The position numbers were made by a program, and so were the translations under genes. This document shows positions 23,072-31,107 of a stretch of 32,835 bases of DNA, piece by piece; position 1 is the first letter of the stretch, and the number at the start of each line of letters is the position of its first letter. The notes beneath the pieces are model-generated. The model was not told the origin of the DNA. It made no database searches and worked only from the letters and a program-made list of their open reading frames with translations. The DNA is from a virus. The stretch spans positions 1-32,835 of the IMG/VR virus record IMGVR_UViG_3300021180_000003. The stretch is one strand, 5' to 3'.

Positions 23072-23323
23072 ATGATGAAAGATCCAATTGATGAGTATGT
23101 GGCAGATTTAATGAGGCATGTAGAAATAGCATATGATTTCTTGTTGAGAGACTTAGAGCATGAAATGGACTTACAATTGTTCAATGGAAATCTGAGTGAA
23201 GAAAATTATACGCGCTTGAAAGCTCATTTGAATCTGATAATACCTGAGCTGGCAGCAGATCATCGTACGGTATTTGAATATTCGATGAAGAAGATTAAGC
23301 GCATTGGAGAGAAGTATAAGTGA
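23072..23323 (+). CDS. 83-residue helical protein, unknown
   Basis: I choose ATG 23072 (AGGAATAGTG upstream). An upstream ATG at 23039 would add 11 residues (MIGCIYCTGIV) without an RBS. The protein is helical and acidic (PIDEYVADLMRHVEIAYDFL, ENYTRLKAHLNLIIPELAA). Coupled by GTGA to the next micro-ORF. Function unknown. Confidence 0.55.
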   Translation: MMKDPIDEYVADLMRHVEIAYDFLLRDLEHEMDLQLFNGNLSEENYTRLKAHLNLIIPELAADHRTVFEYSMKKIKRIGEKYK

Positions 23324-23424
23324 CCACTGAACTTTTAGATGCAATGATTACAATACCTATATTCGCCTTAGGCGTAGCAGTTGTATGCTTAATATTTTGG
23401 TTTGTTACGAAAGGAGTGGATTAG
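23320..23424 (+). CDS. 34-residue membrane microprotein
   Basis: GTG start overlaps the upstream stop (GTGA). Residues 9-30 form one hydrophobic segment (MITIPIFALGVAVVCLIFWF), followed by TKGVD. Its stop adjoins the next ATG. Single-pass membrane protein; a lysis or superinfection role is possible but not shown. Confidence 0.45.
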   Translation: MTTELLDAMITIPIFALGVAVVCLIFWFVTKGVD

Positions 23425-23523
23425 ATGGTTGAGATTATGCTTTTTGTTGCTGCGGTGATACTTATAGTAATTGGGTTTTTAGCTTTTTCTGCGGGTATCA
23501 TGATGTTAGTGAATATGATTTAG
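23425..23523 (+). CDS. 32-residue membrane microprotein
   Basis: ATG directly after the upstream TAG, with AAGGAG 11 bases before. The product is nearly all one membrane segment (MLFVAAVILIVIGFLAFSAG). Paired with the preceding micro-ORF. The next gene starts 12 bases later. Confidence 0.5.
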   Translation: MVEIMLFVAAVILIVIGFLAFSAGIMMLVNMI

Positions 23524-23534
23524 AAGGGAAAATT

Positions 23535-23867
23535 ATGATTGATATACAAATTACTGATGAGCAATGGAATCTTATTCAAGAAAAAATTAAATTCAAAGAT
23601 AAAGCTCAACGTATTGGTAGAAATCAAGCTTTCAAAAAGAAGCAATTAGATTTATCTGGATTAAATGAGGATGAGAAAATGGCTTGCGAGATGGGTTATC
23701 GCTTTGGTTTGAATCAAGTTGGACTTAATAGCGTTAATGATTGGCCTCTTCGTAAATGCGATGGCTGCAAGACATTTAAAAATGCAGACGAGATGATTGA
23801 AGATGAAGAGTATTACGTGAAGTGCAAAGAATGCGCATCTAAAGTTTTGGGAGTAATGAATGATTGA
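23535..23867 (+). CDS. 110-residue zinc-ribbon protein
   Basis: RBS AGAAGGGAAAATT. The N-terminal half is helical and charged (WNLIQEKIKFKDKAQRIGRN). The C-terminal part holds CDGC (about residue 75) and CKEC (about 98), a four-Cys zinc ribbon. Coupled by ATGA to the DUF551 gene. Could be DNA- or RNA-binding. Confidence 0.6.
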   Translation: MIDIQITDEQWNLIQEKIKFKDKAQRIGRNQAFKKKQLDLSGLNEDEKMACEMGYRFGLNQVGLNSVNDWPLRKCDGCKTFKNADEMIEDEEYYVKCKECASKVLGVMND

Positions 23868-24120
23868 AGACGAAAACGGATGGATTAGTATTGATGATGC
23901 TTTGCCTTCTCCCCACGAAAGTGTTTTGGTTTTTCTTAAAGGCGACGATATGAATTATTGTCCATCTGCAATGTTTATGACGGAAGATTTTGATTGGATG
24001 TGGGATAGTTATTTGGGGGAAATTACAGGATGCACTAGAAGATATGATTTCGATCAAGTAACCCACTGGCGCCCCATCGTATTGCCTAAATGTTATGGGG
24101 GCGAAAATGCCAATAATTAA
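23860..24120 (+). CDS. DUF551 family protein, copy 4
   Basis: 86 residues. NGWISIDDALPSPHESVLVFL begins the domain and FDQVTHWRPIVLPK ends it. This is the most regular DUF551 copy: W-s-dD-LP--h--VLVfl is the family start. It lies on the opposite strand, 3.4 kb from the tandem trio. Overlaps the upstream gene by 8 bases. Confidence 0.8.
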   Translation: MIEDENGWISIDDALPSPHESVLVFLKGDDMNYCPSAMFMTEDFDWMWDSYLGEITGCTRRYDFDQVTHWRPIVLPKCYGGENANN

Positions 24121-24265
24121 CGGAAAATACGAATCATTACCTAGTAAACGTATGCGTTCATTGGAAGAAGCGGCTGGAGATTATAGCGCGCCTCTTTGCT
24201 TTTTCTATCGTGATAATGAGAAGATATCAGATCCAGACAATGAAATTTATGAGGACAAAGAATGA
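24107..24265 (+). CDS. 52-residue protein, unknown
   Basis: ATG 24107 lies in the end of the DUF551 gene with GGGGGCGAAA upstream. Reads MPIINGKYESLPSKRMRSLE, then a segment ending FFYRDNEKISDPD. Acidic and soluble. Its TGA overlaps the start of the holin candidate. Confidence 0.55.
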   Translation: MPIINGKYESLPSKRMRSLEEAAGDYSAPLCFFYRDNEKISDPDNEIYEDKE

Positions 24266-24435
24266 CAAAAAAAGATACTTTGATGCTAATTGGATTTGTA
24301 ATCAATTTAATATTTATTGCTATGTTGATTTTAAGTTATGCGCATGGAGGCTGGCTGGGATTTATCTATAGTTTCTTAACAATGTTCTTTGGGGATATTG
24401 GAATTATAATAGGGAAATCTTTGGAAAATGGCTAA
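24262..24435 (+). CDS. Candidate holin, 57 residues
   Basis: ATGA overlap with the upstream gene and an 8-base overlap with the endolysin. Two hydrophobic segments (about residues 8-26, LMLIGFVINLIFIAMLILS; 32-52, LGFIYSFLTMFFGDIGIII), a Gly turn between them, and a charged N terminus (MTKKD) fit a small two-pass holin, which would open the inner membrane for the endolysin. Sequence alone does not prove it; the location beside the lysozyme is the main support. Confidence 0.6.
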   Translation: MTKKDTLMLIGFVINLIFIAMLILSYAHGGWLGFIYSFLTMFFGDIGIIIGKSLENG

Positions 24436-24937
24436 TCCAGATCCCGCAATCAATTACATGCTCAAATTTGAAGGTGGCTATTCAAATGACCCAGATGACA
24501 AAGGCGGCCCAACTAACTTTGGCATCTCTAGACGCTTCTTATTAATGCTAGATGACGATATCTGCTCTCCTGGGACGGAAGACGAGTACATTCGCAATCT
24601 AACTTTACCCCGAGCCATTGAGCTATATCACATATACTTCTGGCGACCTGCTTATGATGAGATTAATAGCCAAGACGTAGCCAATTACATTCTAGACATG
24701 GCGGTGAACCATGGCCCTGCTAAGTCCCACAAAATAGCTCAGAATGCTGCTGGAGTGGCTGTAGACGGCGTCATGGGGCCGCAGACTATCAGGGCTATCA
24801 ATTGCAAGGAAAGACATGCATTGCTCACGGAAATGCAGCTATTACGCGCTAATTACTATAGAATAATTGCCAAGAATAATCCCAGTCAGGCTAAGTTTCT
24901 TGGAGATTGGCTACGAAGAGCGGCAGGTATGATATGA
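24428..24937 (+). CDS. Endolysin, GH108 family with C-terminal PG-binding domain
   Basis: 169 residues, cutting the peptidoglycan glycan strand at lysis. The N-terminal motif YMLKFEGGYSNDPDDKGGPT and the following NFGIS are diagnostic of the GH108 (N-acetylmuramidase) family; the catalytic Glu is residue 15. A helical linker with the ...WRPAYDEI motif follows, then a C-terminal domain (AAGVAVDGVMGPQTIRAIN) of the PG_binding_3 type. There is no signal peptide, so release depends on a holin. Overlaps the holin candidate and, by ATGA, the next gene. Confidence 0.9.
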   Translation: MANPDPAINYMLKFEGGYSNDPDDKGGPTNFGISRRFLLMLDDDICSPGTEDEYIRNLTLPRAIELYHIYFWRPAYDEINSQDVANYILDMAVNHGPAKSHKIAQNAAGVAVDGVMGPQTIRAINCKERHALLTEMQLLRANYYRIIAKNNPSQAKFLGDWLRRAAGMI

Positions 24938-25212
24938 GTAGAAAATTATATGATTCTCTTTCTGAAGAGCATAAAGTTTTTGATGTAAGTGAAATTACGG
25001 GATTTCCAATAAAAACTTCTCTTACTTGTATTATTTTAAATTCACTATGGTTTCCTTTAGAATTGAATGAAAAAGATAAAGTGTATATGTTTAAAGGCAT
25101 TGTAGACTTACTTACAGATATCTCCCTAAAAAATATGTTGGCGAAAGAGAATCCACGCATTGGATATAATCAAAGAAGGTCGCCATCAGATATGGAATGC
25201 TTAAATGACTGA
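24934..25212 (+). CDS. 92-residue protein after endolysin, unknown
   Basis: Start set at ATG 24934 in ATGA overlap with the endolysin stop (an upstream start at 24907 lies inside it). Contains a hydrophobic stretch (LTCIILNSLWFPLELN) and a basic end (RIGYNQRRSPSDMEC). Not a classical spanin, since no lipobox or signal sequence is seen. Function unknown. Confidence 0.6.
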   Translation: MSRKLYDSLSEEHKVFDVSEITGFPIKTSLTCIILNSLWFPLELNEKDKVYMFKGIVDLLTDISLKNMLAKENPRIGYNQRRSPSDMECLND

Positions 25213-25465
25213 ACCAGAGCAAATCAGCACCCCCAAGACTATATGCAATTACATGCAAGACATGCTAGCTATTGTAGTAGTCTTCGGCATGTTCTTCGTC
25301 ATTTACTGGATATTAACTGATGATGCTAAAGCTAAAGATGACCACTTGCTCTCAATGCTAATTATGGTGCTAGTCTATGAATTTCAAGCGGTATTTAGAT
25401 ATTTCTACGGCAGCATGACTCTATTCGATAGCGTTAAGGATTTTAATAATAAGGAAGATAAATAG
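25205..25465 (+). CDS. Second holin / antiholin candidate
   Basis: 86 residues. Two membrane segments (about residues 18-38, DMLAIVVVFGMFFVIYWIL; 48-66, LLSMLIMVLVYEFQAVFRY) are followed by YFYGSMTLFDS. A phage holin family ends its last membrane helix in F-(Y/F)-GSS; this C-terminal 'YFYGS' resembles it. The N terminus is soluble. Either this or the 24262 gene could be the true holin, the other an antiholin. Overlaps the upstream gene by 8 bases. Confidence 0.6.
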   Translation: MTEPEQISTPKTICNYMQDMLAIVVVFGMFFVIYWILTDDAKAKDDHLLSMLIMVLVYEFQAVFRYFYGSMTLFDSVKDFNNKEDK

Positions 25466-25468
25466 ATG
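25448..25468. repeat. 21-bp direct repeat, copy 1 (RBS region)
   Basis: Identical to 25683-25703. The shared block contains AAGGAAGATAAATAG and the ATG, so both following genes start from the same sequence. In copy 1 it also encodes the end of the holin-like protein (EDK-stop). Confidence 0.8.
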
Positions 25469-25687
25469 GATATGAAACCAAAGATTTCTGAACTGGAAGA
25501 ATATTGTCGGCTTAAAATGGTGGATTTAAATGATAGGATGACGGAAATAGAAGCTTCTAGAGAAGATGAAGGCGATCAAATGCCTAGAGTATATTCCTTC
25601 ATGAAAGGCAAAAGATTGGCGTTTTTAGATATTATGGACAAGCTTCAACAACTCATAGAAGCCCTCGAAGAAATAGAGTCAAAATAA
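25466..25687 (+). CDS. 73-residue coiled-coil protein, unknown
   Basis: Helical with heptads (ISELEEYCRLKMVDLNDRMT, LDIMDKLQQLIEALEEIE). Starts within the first 21-bp repeat and ends two bases into the second. It may have been inserted by a small duplication. Function unknown. Confidence 0.6.
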   Translation: MDMKPKISELEEYCRLKMVDLNDRMTEIEASREDEGDQMPRVYSFMKGKRLAFLDIMDKLQQLIEALEEIESK

Positions 25688-25703
25688 GGAAGATAAATAG
25701 ATG
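25683..25703. repeat. 21-bp direct repeat, copy 2 (RBS region)
   Basis: Identical to 25448-25468 and holds the RBS and start of the next gene. The spacing is 235 bp, about the length of the gene between the copies. Confidence 0.8.
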
Positions 25704-25937
25704 CGAGGTCCAAAAGTCAGGGTTTATTCTATTGCAGCGCATCTTGAATTTAAATCTGCCACATGTATAGAGTTGGACGGAAAATGTCATGTGAGCTTTT
25801 GCCTAAATTCACATATAGACGGTATTATTCTTAACGACTTATGCAAAGCTTTTGAGGCTAATTTATCTGCGCTTTTATCTCATTGGTCTAATGGAGTTAA
25901 AAATATGAAGGAAAAAAATCAATGCCAAGATATGTAA
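25701..25937 (+). CDS. 78-residue protein, unknown
   Basis: Starts in the second 21-bp repeat. Contains three cysteines (SATCIELDGKCHVSFCLN) and a helical C-terminal part (LCKAFEANLSALLSHWSNG). Overlaps the terminase small subunit by 16 bases. Function unknown. Confidence 0.55.
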   Translation: MRGPKVRVYSIAAHLEFKSATCIELDGKCHVSFCLNSHIDGIILNDLCKAFEANLSALLSHWSNGVKNMKEKNQCQDM

Positions 25938-26368
25938 GCACTGAAAAAGCAGTACGTTCATTCCACAAATTCACTAAACCAACTATCAAGAAGGTATTTG
26001 ATAGACTCCGTGAATACATTCCTCAATCCCTAGCCTGTGAGTCAGCAGGCATCAGCCAACGTACCTTTGAGTTCTGGCTTGAAAAAGGCAGGGCAGATAG
26101 AGATAGCGGTCTAGAGAATGAACATACGCAATTGGTCATAGATTATACCAATTTAGTGTGCGATAATGTCCGTACTCAAATTGCGCAAATCACTTACGGC
26201 GAAAAAGGCTGGCAAGCCCGTGCATGGCTCCTGGAGAGACTGTATCGTATATTCTTCGGGTTGGATGGCCCAGAGATTGCAAAGCTCAGAGAAGAGATTG
26301 AGGAAGCTAAGCAGCTTATTGCGATGCGTAATGCAGAAACTATGAAACGAACTAAGAAAAGGAAATAG
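25922..26368 (+). CDS. Terminase small subunit
   Basis: 148 residues. An N-terminal helix-turn-helix (YIPQSLACESAGISQRTFEF, then WLEKGRAD) recognises the packaging site in this family. The middle (YTNLVCDNVRTQIAQITYGEKG) is a helical oligomer core, and the C terminus (GPEIAKLREEIEEAKQLIAM) is a charged helix. Lies two genes upstream of the large subunit. It forms a ring that binds the pac site and stimulates TerL. The GLENEHT loop and WL-KG motif are typical of TerS. Confidence 0.8.
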   Translation: MPRYVSTEKAVRSFHKFTKPTIKKVFDRLREYIPQSLACESAGISQRTFEFWLEKGRADRDSGLENEHTQLVIDYTNLVCDNVRTQIAQITYGEKGWQARAWLLERLYRIFFGLDGPEIAKLREEIEEAKQLIAMRNAETMKRTKKRK

Positions 26369-26371
26369 ACA

Positions 26372-26578
26372 ATGGGCAAGTTAACAACAATCAAGCGTAA
26401 GAAGCTTCCTAAGAATGAATTTGGATTACCTGGTGACAAAAAATATCCAATGCCAGACCGTTCTCATGCTGCTAATGCTAAGGCTCGTGCCGCGCAGATG
26501 GAGAAAAAAGGTAAACTATCTGAAAGTTCTGCTTCCAAGATTAAGGCTAAAGCGAATAGGATATTGAGCAAAGGTTAA
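26372..26578 (+). CDS. Small basic phage protein (DUF6582-like)
   Basis: 68 residues. KKLPKNEFGLPGDKKYPMPD and the following Ala-rich basic helix (HAANAKARAAQMEKKGKLS) fit a small widespread phage protein pattern that usually ends with K-KI--KA. It lies between the terminase subunits and overlaps TerL by TAATG. Function unknown. Confidence 0.7.
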   Translation: MGKLTTIKRKKLPKNEFGLPGDKKYPMPDRSHAANAKARAAQMEKKGKLSESSASKIKAKANRILSKG

Positions 26579-28128
26579 TGTTGAAACAATTGCAAAAGGA
26601 AGTGCGAGAGATGAAAGATTCCCTCTCGAGGACATCATTACAGCATCTATCAATAGAAGGGAATGAACTTGACATCCATTTCGAACCAGACAATAAAGTC
26701 TACATACCAACACCGACAGGTGAGCGGTTCCACGCGTCCAACCAATTCGTACGCCTGGTCTTGGGGCCTTATGGTTCCGGCAAGTCGACAATGTGTTGCA
26801 TGGAGTTGGTTAAAAGAGCTTGTGAAATGCCAAAATGGCTTAATGGAGTGCGTCGTTCTAAATGGGCAGTTGTTAGAAACACCACCGGAGAGCTTACAAG
26901 TACGACTTTACAAACATGGCTTAGTTGGTTTGGAGAGCTTGGCGATATAACCAAGCGTCAGAAGCCTATATTGAACTACACTCATACTTTCAATGATGGG
27001 GATGGGATTGTAGAAATTGAACTGATATTTCTAGCCTTGGACAGGGAAGATGATTTACGCAAAATTAGGTCACTTGAAGTTACTGGGTGTTACATTAATG
27101 AACTCTCTGAAGTACCTTCAGGAGCCCTTGCTCATTTCAAAGGCCGTGTTGGTCGCTATCCTAGTACTGCTTTTTGCCATGATCCTTACTGGAGCGGCAT
27201 TATCTGTGACTCTAACCCAACAGACATTGACCACTGGATGCCAAAGCTCTTTACTGACGCTGAATACGACGGAAGTCACGAGCTCTTCAGACAACCTCCA
27301 GGTCTCATTCCGGACTTAGATGGCAATTGGATAACCAACCCTAAAGCCGACAACATCAATAACCTTAGAACTGGCTACTACCCTGCAATGGCCCAAGGCC
27401 AAACTGCGGACTTTATAAAAGTATTCTGCTTGGGCGAATGGGGTTCAGTTGGCTTCGGCAAAAAAGTTTACCCAGAATATAATGACGACTTACATTCTCT
27501 AGAAGACATCAAAATCCTAGAAGGCCATCCAATCCAATTAGGATGGGACTTTGGCTTAACTCCAGCTTGTGTCGTCCTTCAAATCACTCCAATGGGGCAG
27601 ATGTTAGCGGTAAAGGAATACACTATAGACAACATGGGCATTAAGACTTTCGTTGAGAATATCGTATTGCCTGGCTTAAAACGTGATTTTCCAGGCTGCA
27701 ATATTGAATCATCGTATGGCGATCCTTCTGGTGTATCTCCTGACCAAATCATGGAAGAACTTTCTGCCATTGGCATATTAAATAGTTCCGGCATTCCAAC
27801 CCAACCAGGACGTTCCAATATTATCGAACCAAGATTGCAGTCAGTTAGATTCTTTCTTAATAGGATGGTCGATGGTAAACCAGCCTTTGTAGTCTCTCGT
27901 CGCGGCTGTCCTATGCTTCGACGTGGCTTCGTCAAAGATTATTGCTATAGGCGCGTACATGCGCCTGGGGAAGAAAGATTTAGGGATGTCCCAGATAAAA
28001 ACATAGCAAGTCATATACATGACGCGCTACAATACGTCTGCATGGAATTTGCAGCGGACCAAATCGTGTCTGAAAAAGCTCCCAAGAAGAAAATGAATTT
28101 CTATAATCCTGCATTCAACTGGGTTTAA
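26578..28128 (+). CDS. Terminase large subunit
   Basis: 516 residues (P22 gp2 has 499). The ATPase: Walker A GPYGSGKS at 63-70 (Lys69), and a Walker B strand ending GCYINEL with Glu175. The RNase H-like nuclease: GWDFGL (Asp324), YGDPSG (Asp382) and HIHDALQY (Asp482) are the three acidic positions. It packages DNA through the portal and cuts it. With the P22-like head, headful packaging is expected, in agreement with the circular assembly. Directly follows the small subunit and precedes the portal. Confidence 0.92.
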   Translation: MLKQLQKEVREMKDSLSRTSLQHLSIEGNELDIHFEPDNKVYIPTPTGERFHASNQFVRLVLGPYGSGKSTMCCMELVKRACEMPKWLNGVRRSKWAVVRNTTGELTSTTLQTWLSWFGELGDITKRQKPILNYTHTFNDGDGIVEIELIFLALDREDDLRKIRSLEVTGCYINELSEVPSGALAHFKGRVGRYPSTAFCHDPYWSGIICDSNPTDIDHWMPKLFTDAEYDGSHELFRQPPGLIPDLDGNWITNPKADNINNLRTGYYPAMAQGQTADFIKVFCLGEWGSVGFGKKVYPEYNDDLHSLEDIKILEGHPIQLGWDFGLTPACVVLQITPMGQMLAVKEYTIDNMGIKTFVENIVLPGLKRDFPGCNIESSYGDPSGVSPDQIMEELSAIGILNSSGIPTQPGRSNIIEPRLQSVRFFLNRMVDGKPAFVVSRRGCPMLRRGFVKDYCYRRVHAPGEERFRDVPDKNIASHIHDALQYVCMEFAADQIVSEKAPKKKMNFYNPAFNWV

Positions 28129-28130
28129 TC

Positions 28131-30293
28131 ATGAAGTATGAGCGAAATAAAATAGCGAGCCCCGAAAAATACCAAGATATGGAAGAATCTCGTTTAGCTA
28201 TGCTAGATGAGGCTGGTATTGATGAAATGGACGTTATTAGTGTTGCGCGGCAGAATGTGGCGGCCTGGACTTCATATTTTAGCGATAATAATACCCGCGG
28301 CAAGGACGACATGGAGTTTCTTTGCGTAGACCAATGGAATTCAATTGAACGTTCCGAATTCATTCGTCTACGTAAAACGCCGTTAGTGATTAATAAGTTG
28401 TATGATATGGTTAAAAAAATATCTGGCGAGCAACGTATGAATCGCCCAGATTTATTGGTCCGTTCAATGACAGGGAAGTCGACTCAAGAGCAAATTGATT
28501 TGCGCGCAGACTTGGTTCGAACCATATCGTATCAATCCCAAAATAACCTCGTTTACCAAATGGCATTTGATAATGCCTTATTCTTTGGCTATGGCGCCTT
28601 TCAAGTAGCTATTGAATATGAAAAACCTAAAAGCTTTAATCAAGTCATTCGTTATTATCCGGTGCCTGATCCTAGAATGTGCGGCTTCGATCCGCTGGCC
28701 CAAAAGCCACATAAAGGAGATGGTAATTACTGCTACAACATGTACATTTATAGCAAATCGGAATTTTATGCCGAAAACCCACACATTCAAGATGCCAATT
28801 CCTACGTTGACGACAAATTCACAATTGAATTCCCGTTCGAATCACGCGATTCAATCATCGTATGTGACTATTATCAGAAAGAGTGGTTCCCGACCACCAT
28901 CTATGAGCTCAACGACGGAAGAACAGTCAACGAATTTGAATGGGAAGAAATAGAAAAAGAAACCGCTAGAGTTGCCAAGATTATTGGCGGTAATTCTCCG
29001 GTAGACAAGATTTTGAAAGAGATGCTGCCAGAGCGTGTAGATGAACGTTCTACCAAAGATTTCACATTAATGCAGTACCGACTCATTAAAGACAAGATTA
29101 TCGAATTTACGGAATGGCCAGGAAAATTATTGCCAATGGTGTTTGTTGATGGCGATTCTAAATACATAGACGGCAAGCAACATACCCGTTCTTTTGCCCA
29201 TATTGCTCGTGATGCACAAAAGTTCTTAAATTACACAATGAGCGAATTAGCGACGGAAATGAAGAACCGACGTCGCGAGCAATGGTTAGGTACTCAAGCC
29301 AATATTGAAGGCAATGAGGAGATGTGGCGCAACCCAGAAACTCAACAAGGCATATTGATTGCTGAAATTGACCCCAAATCTGGTTCCATGCCACAGAAAT
29401 TACCGCCCTCTGAGATTCCGCAGACATTGCTGGGATTATATGAACGAACCACACAGGATTTACATGAACTTACTGGATTCCATGCTGCCAATCTTGGTCA
29501 GGAATCGAACGAAACATCAGGGATTGCCATTGCCAATCGCGCTATTCAGGGGAGCGCATCAGCCAGTGTGTATTTTGACAATTTCACCTCAGCTATTGAA
29601 CAAGGCGGAAGAATTAATTTAGAACTCTTACCTCACGTTTATAGCAAAGAAAATCGCCATATGGTGGTCACAAAACCTAATGGAACTACCCAATCTGTAA
29701 TACTAAATAGCAAGGGCGACCAAGGTCAGGACGTAAATACCCTTACTGGCGGCGAATATGACATTGAAATCGACACCGGGCCAAGTTTTGCGGTCCAAAA
29801 AGCTGAAAGCTTGAAGTTATTTATGCAATTAGCGTCATCCGGACCGCAAATATTGCCATTAGTAGCTGATTTAATGGCTGAGAATATGGACATTCAGAAA
29901 CGCAATCAAGTAGTAGAAAGATTTAAGACTCTCGTTCCGCCTGCAATATTAGCCAAGGAAGAAGGGCGGCCCCCTCCGCCTCCTCAACCTGACCCACAGC
30001 AGCAGGCCATGCAAATGCAACAGCAATTAGCACAAGCGCAATTGAAGGAGCGAGAGCAAGAAATTCAGGTGAGACAAGCTAAGTTGGAATTGGATAAAGA
30101 GAAGCATCAATTAGACCAGATGAAAATGATGCTGGAAGCTGAAAAGCTAAAAGCTCAAATGAGAGGCGAACATTTCGATAGACACGCTGGCCATCATGCG
30201 ACTATGCATAAGCATGATTTAGATTATTCTGCAAAAATAGCCAATACATTAGCTGGGATGCATAAAGGGCATGAAACCAACGAGCATACGTAG
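28131..30293 (+). CDS. Portal protein, P22 gp1-like
   Basis: 720 residues (P22 gp1 has 725). The body contains the portal core, with NKLYDMVKKISGEQRMNRPD near residue 85 and a C-terminal stem/wing region with LHELTGFHAANLGQESNETSG. The last 100 residues are Gln/Lys-rich helix (QQQAMQMQQQLAQAQLKERE), which in P22 makes the long 'barrel'. A 12-mer ring docks TerL during packaging and the tail later. No strong RBS is seen; the start is two bases after the TerL stop and may be coupled. Confidence 0.9.
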   Translation: MKYERNKIASPEKYQDMEESRLAMLDEAGIDEMDVISVARQNVAAWTSYFSDNNTRGKDDMEFLCVDQWNSIERSEFIRLRKTPLVINKLYDMVKKISGEQRMNRPDLLVRSMTGKSTQEQIDLRADLVRTISYQSQNNLVYQMAFDNALFFGYGAFQVAIEYEKPKSFNQVIRYYPVPDPRMCGFDPLAQKPHKGDGNYCYNMYIYSKSEFYAENPHIQDANSYVDDKFTIEFPFESRDSIIVCDYYQKEWFPTTIYELNDGRTVNEFEWEEIEKETARVAKIIGGNSPVDKILKEMLPERVDERSTKDFTLMQYRLIKDKIIEFTEWPGKLLPMVFVDGDSKYIDGKQHTRSFAHIARDAQKFLNYTMSELATEMKNRRREQWLGTQANIEGNEEMWRNPETQQGILIAEIDPKSGSMPQKLPPSEIPQTLLGLYERTTQDLHELTGFHAANLGQESNETSGIAIANRAIQGSASASVYFDNFTSAIEQGGRINLELLPHVYSKENRHMVVTKPNGTTQSVILNSKGDQGQDVNTLTGGEYDIEIDTGPSFAVQKAESLKLFMQLASSGPQILPLVADLMAENMDIQKRNQVVERFKTLVPPAILAKEEGRPPPPPQPDPQQQAMQMQQQLAQAQLKEREQEIQVRQAKLELDKEKHQLDQMKMMLEAEKLKAQMRGEHFDRHAGHHATMHKHDLDYSAKIANTLAGMHKGHETNEHT

Positions 30294-30334
30294 CACGTCT
30301 ATTACATTGAGAATTGCGTCAAAAGACGAATGTT

Positions 30335-30628
30335 ATGAAGCAACCAAAAGAACCATCGCTAAATACAGCGATGCCATTCACAGACTTACAGGGAATGAAC
30401 TCTATGAAGAAAGAAAGATTATTGACCAATCCGGAAATAAAGACCTACATTGAAACTGAAGTTGTCGAGCAGGTCACCGCTTGGATATCAGAATGGAAAA
30501 ATCAGATTCAGGCGCCTGCACGCTTTGGCACTCCTAATTGGGCAAGATTTGCAGCAATAGATCCCACTAAAGAACCAGAAGAGCGACCTGCTCTCGACAG
30601 TTTGAGTATAATGCGCTCGTCTTTATGA
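30335..30628 (+). CDS. 97-residue protein after portal, unknown
   Basis: Start at ATG 30335; a TTG at 30314 would add seven residues. It has no strong RBS. The product is MKQPKEPSLNTAMPFTDLQ, a helical middle (YIETEVVEQVTAWISEWKNQ) and a Pro-rich end. In other P22-like phages this site can hold a small head protein. A second frame at 30271 over the same bases is less credible. The last gene before the terminators. Confidence 0.55.
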   Translation: MKQPKEPSLNTAMPFTDLQGMNSMKKERLLTNPEIKTYIETEVVEQVTAWISEWKNQIQAPARFGTPNWARFAAIDPTKEPEERPALDSLSIMRSSL

Positions 30629-30675
30629 TAGACTGATGTTGTTAAGACGCCAGCTACATAAAGAACCACTTCACT

Positions 30676-30710
30676 AAACCCACTTCTGCATAGCGGGAGT
30701 TGGTTTTTAT
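30676..30710 (+). terminator. Candidate terminator after portal unit
   Basis: AACC-C-ACTTC pairs with GGAGT-T-GGTT with one mismatch (loop about 9 bases), followed by TTTTTAT. A rho-independent terminator is likely. Confidence 0.6.
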
Positions 30711-30735
30711 CTCATCTACCAATGGCAGAGTGAGT

Positions 30736-30770
30736 TGGGCAAATCCTTCGGAGGCGCCCATTTTTATTTG
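30736..30770 (+). terminator. Rho-independent terminator of the packaging unit
   Basis: TGGGC pairs with GCCCA, with an inner TCC-TTC-GGA hairpin, followed by T5-A-T3. It is a strong terminator. Together with the preceding one it separates the terminase-portal unit from the scaffold-coat unit. Confidence 0.75.
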
Positions 30771-30979
30771 CATGACTCATCATCAAACAACTAACATCTA
30801 ATTCTATACAGCCCACATAAACATTGACTTCTCTTGCATGCCTCAAAGTGAGAGTTTCATGTTTAAGATGATATCCATGTGTTTTTTAGGTAGGTATTTT
30901 CACTGTAAGTCCGGAGCTAAATTTTGCCGTAAGGAATACTCTTTAATTTTTGATATAGAAAACGAGGGTGACCTCTGCC

Positions 30980-31007
30980 TTGACAAACTTTAAAAGTTCC
31001 ATATAGA
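30980..31007 (+). promoter_or_regulatory. Promoter P1 before scaffold
   Basis: -35 TTGACA (30980-30985), 16-bp spacer, -10 TATAGA (31002-31007). The spacer contains AACTTT-A-AAAGTT, a perfect inverted repeat and possible operator. Near-consensus -35. Confidence 0.6.
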
Positions 31008-31015
31008 ACATTTCA

Positions 31016-31107
31016 CCACTTTTACCCCAAAATAGACCAATATTTAGGTGCATTTCCCCACTTTAACCCTAAAAACACACAAAATAATTGACACGATCCC
31101 CACTTTT
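31016..31107 (+). repeat. Three CCACTTT elements at 42-bp spacing
   Basis: CCACTTT(T/A) begins at 31016, 31058 and 31100, an exact 42-bp period (four turns at 10.5 bp). Copies 1 and 2 share a longer block: CCACTTTTACCCCAAAA and CCACTTTAACCCTAAAA. Copy 3 (CCCCACTTTTGAT) lies in the spacer of promoter P2. Likely a protein-binding array. Confidence 0.65.

Noticed and set aside
30271-30453. 60-residue + strand frame overlapping the portal end
   Set aside because: It competes with the longer and more protein-like frame that starts at 30335; no RBS.
30771-30970. Possible small gene in the pre-scaffold region
   Set aside because: Stops are frequent in all frames and no start has an RBS; treated as non-coding.
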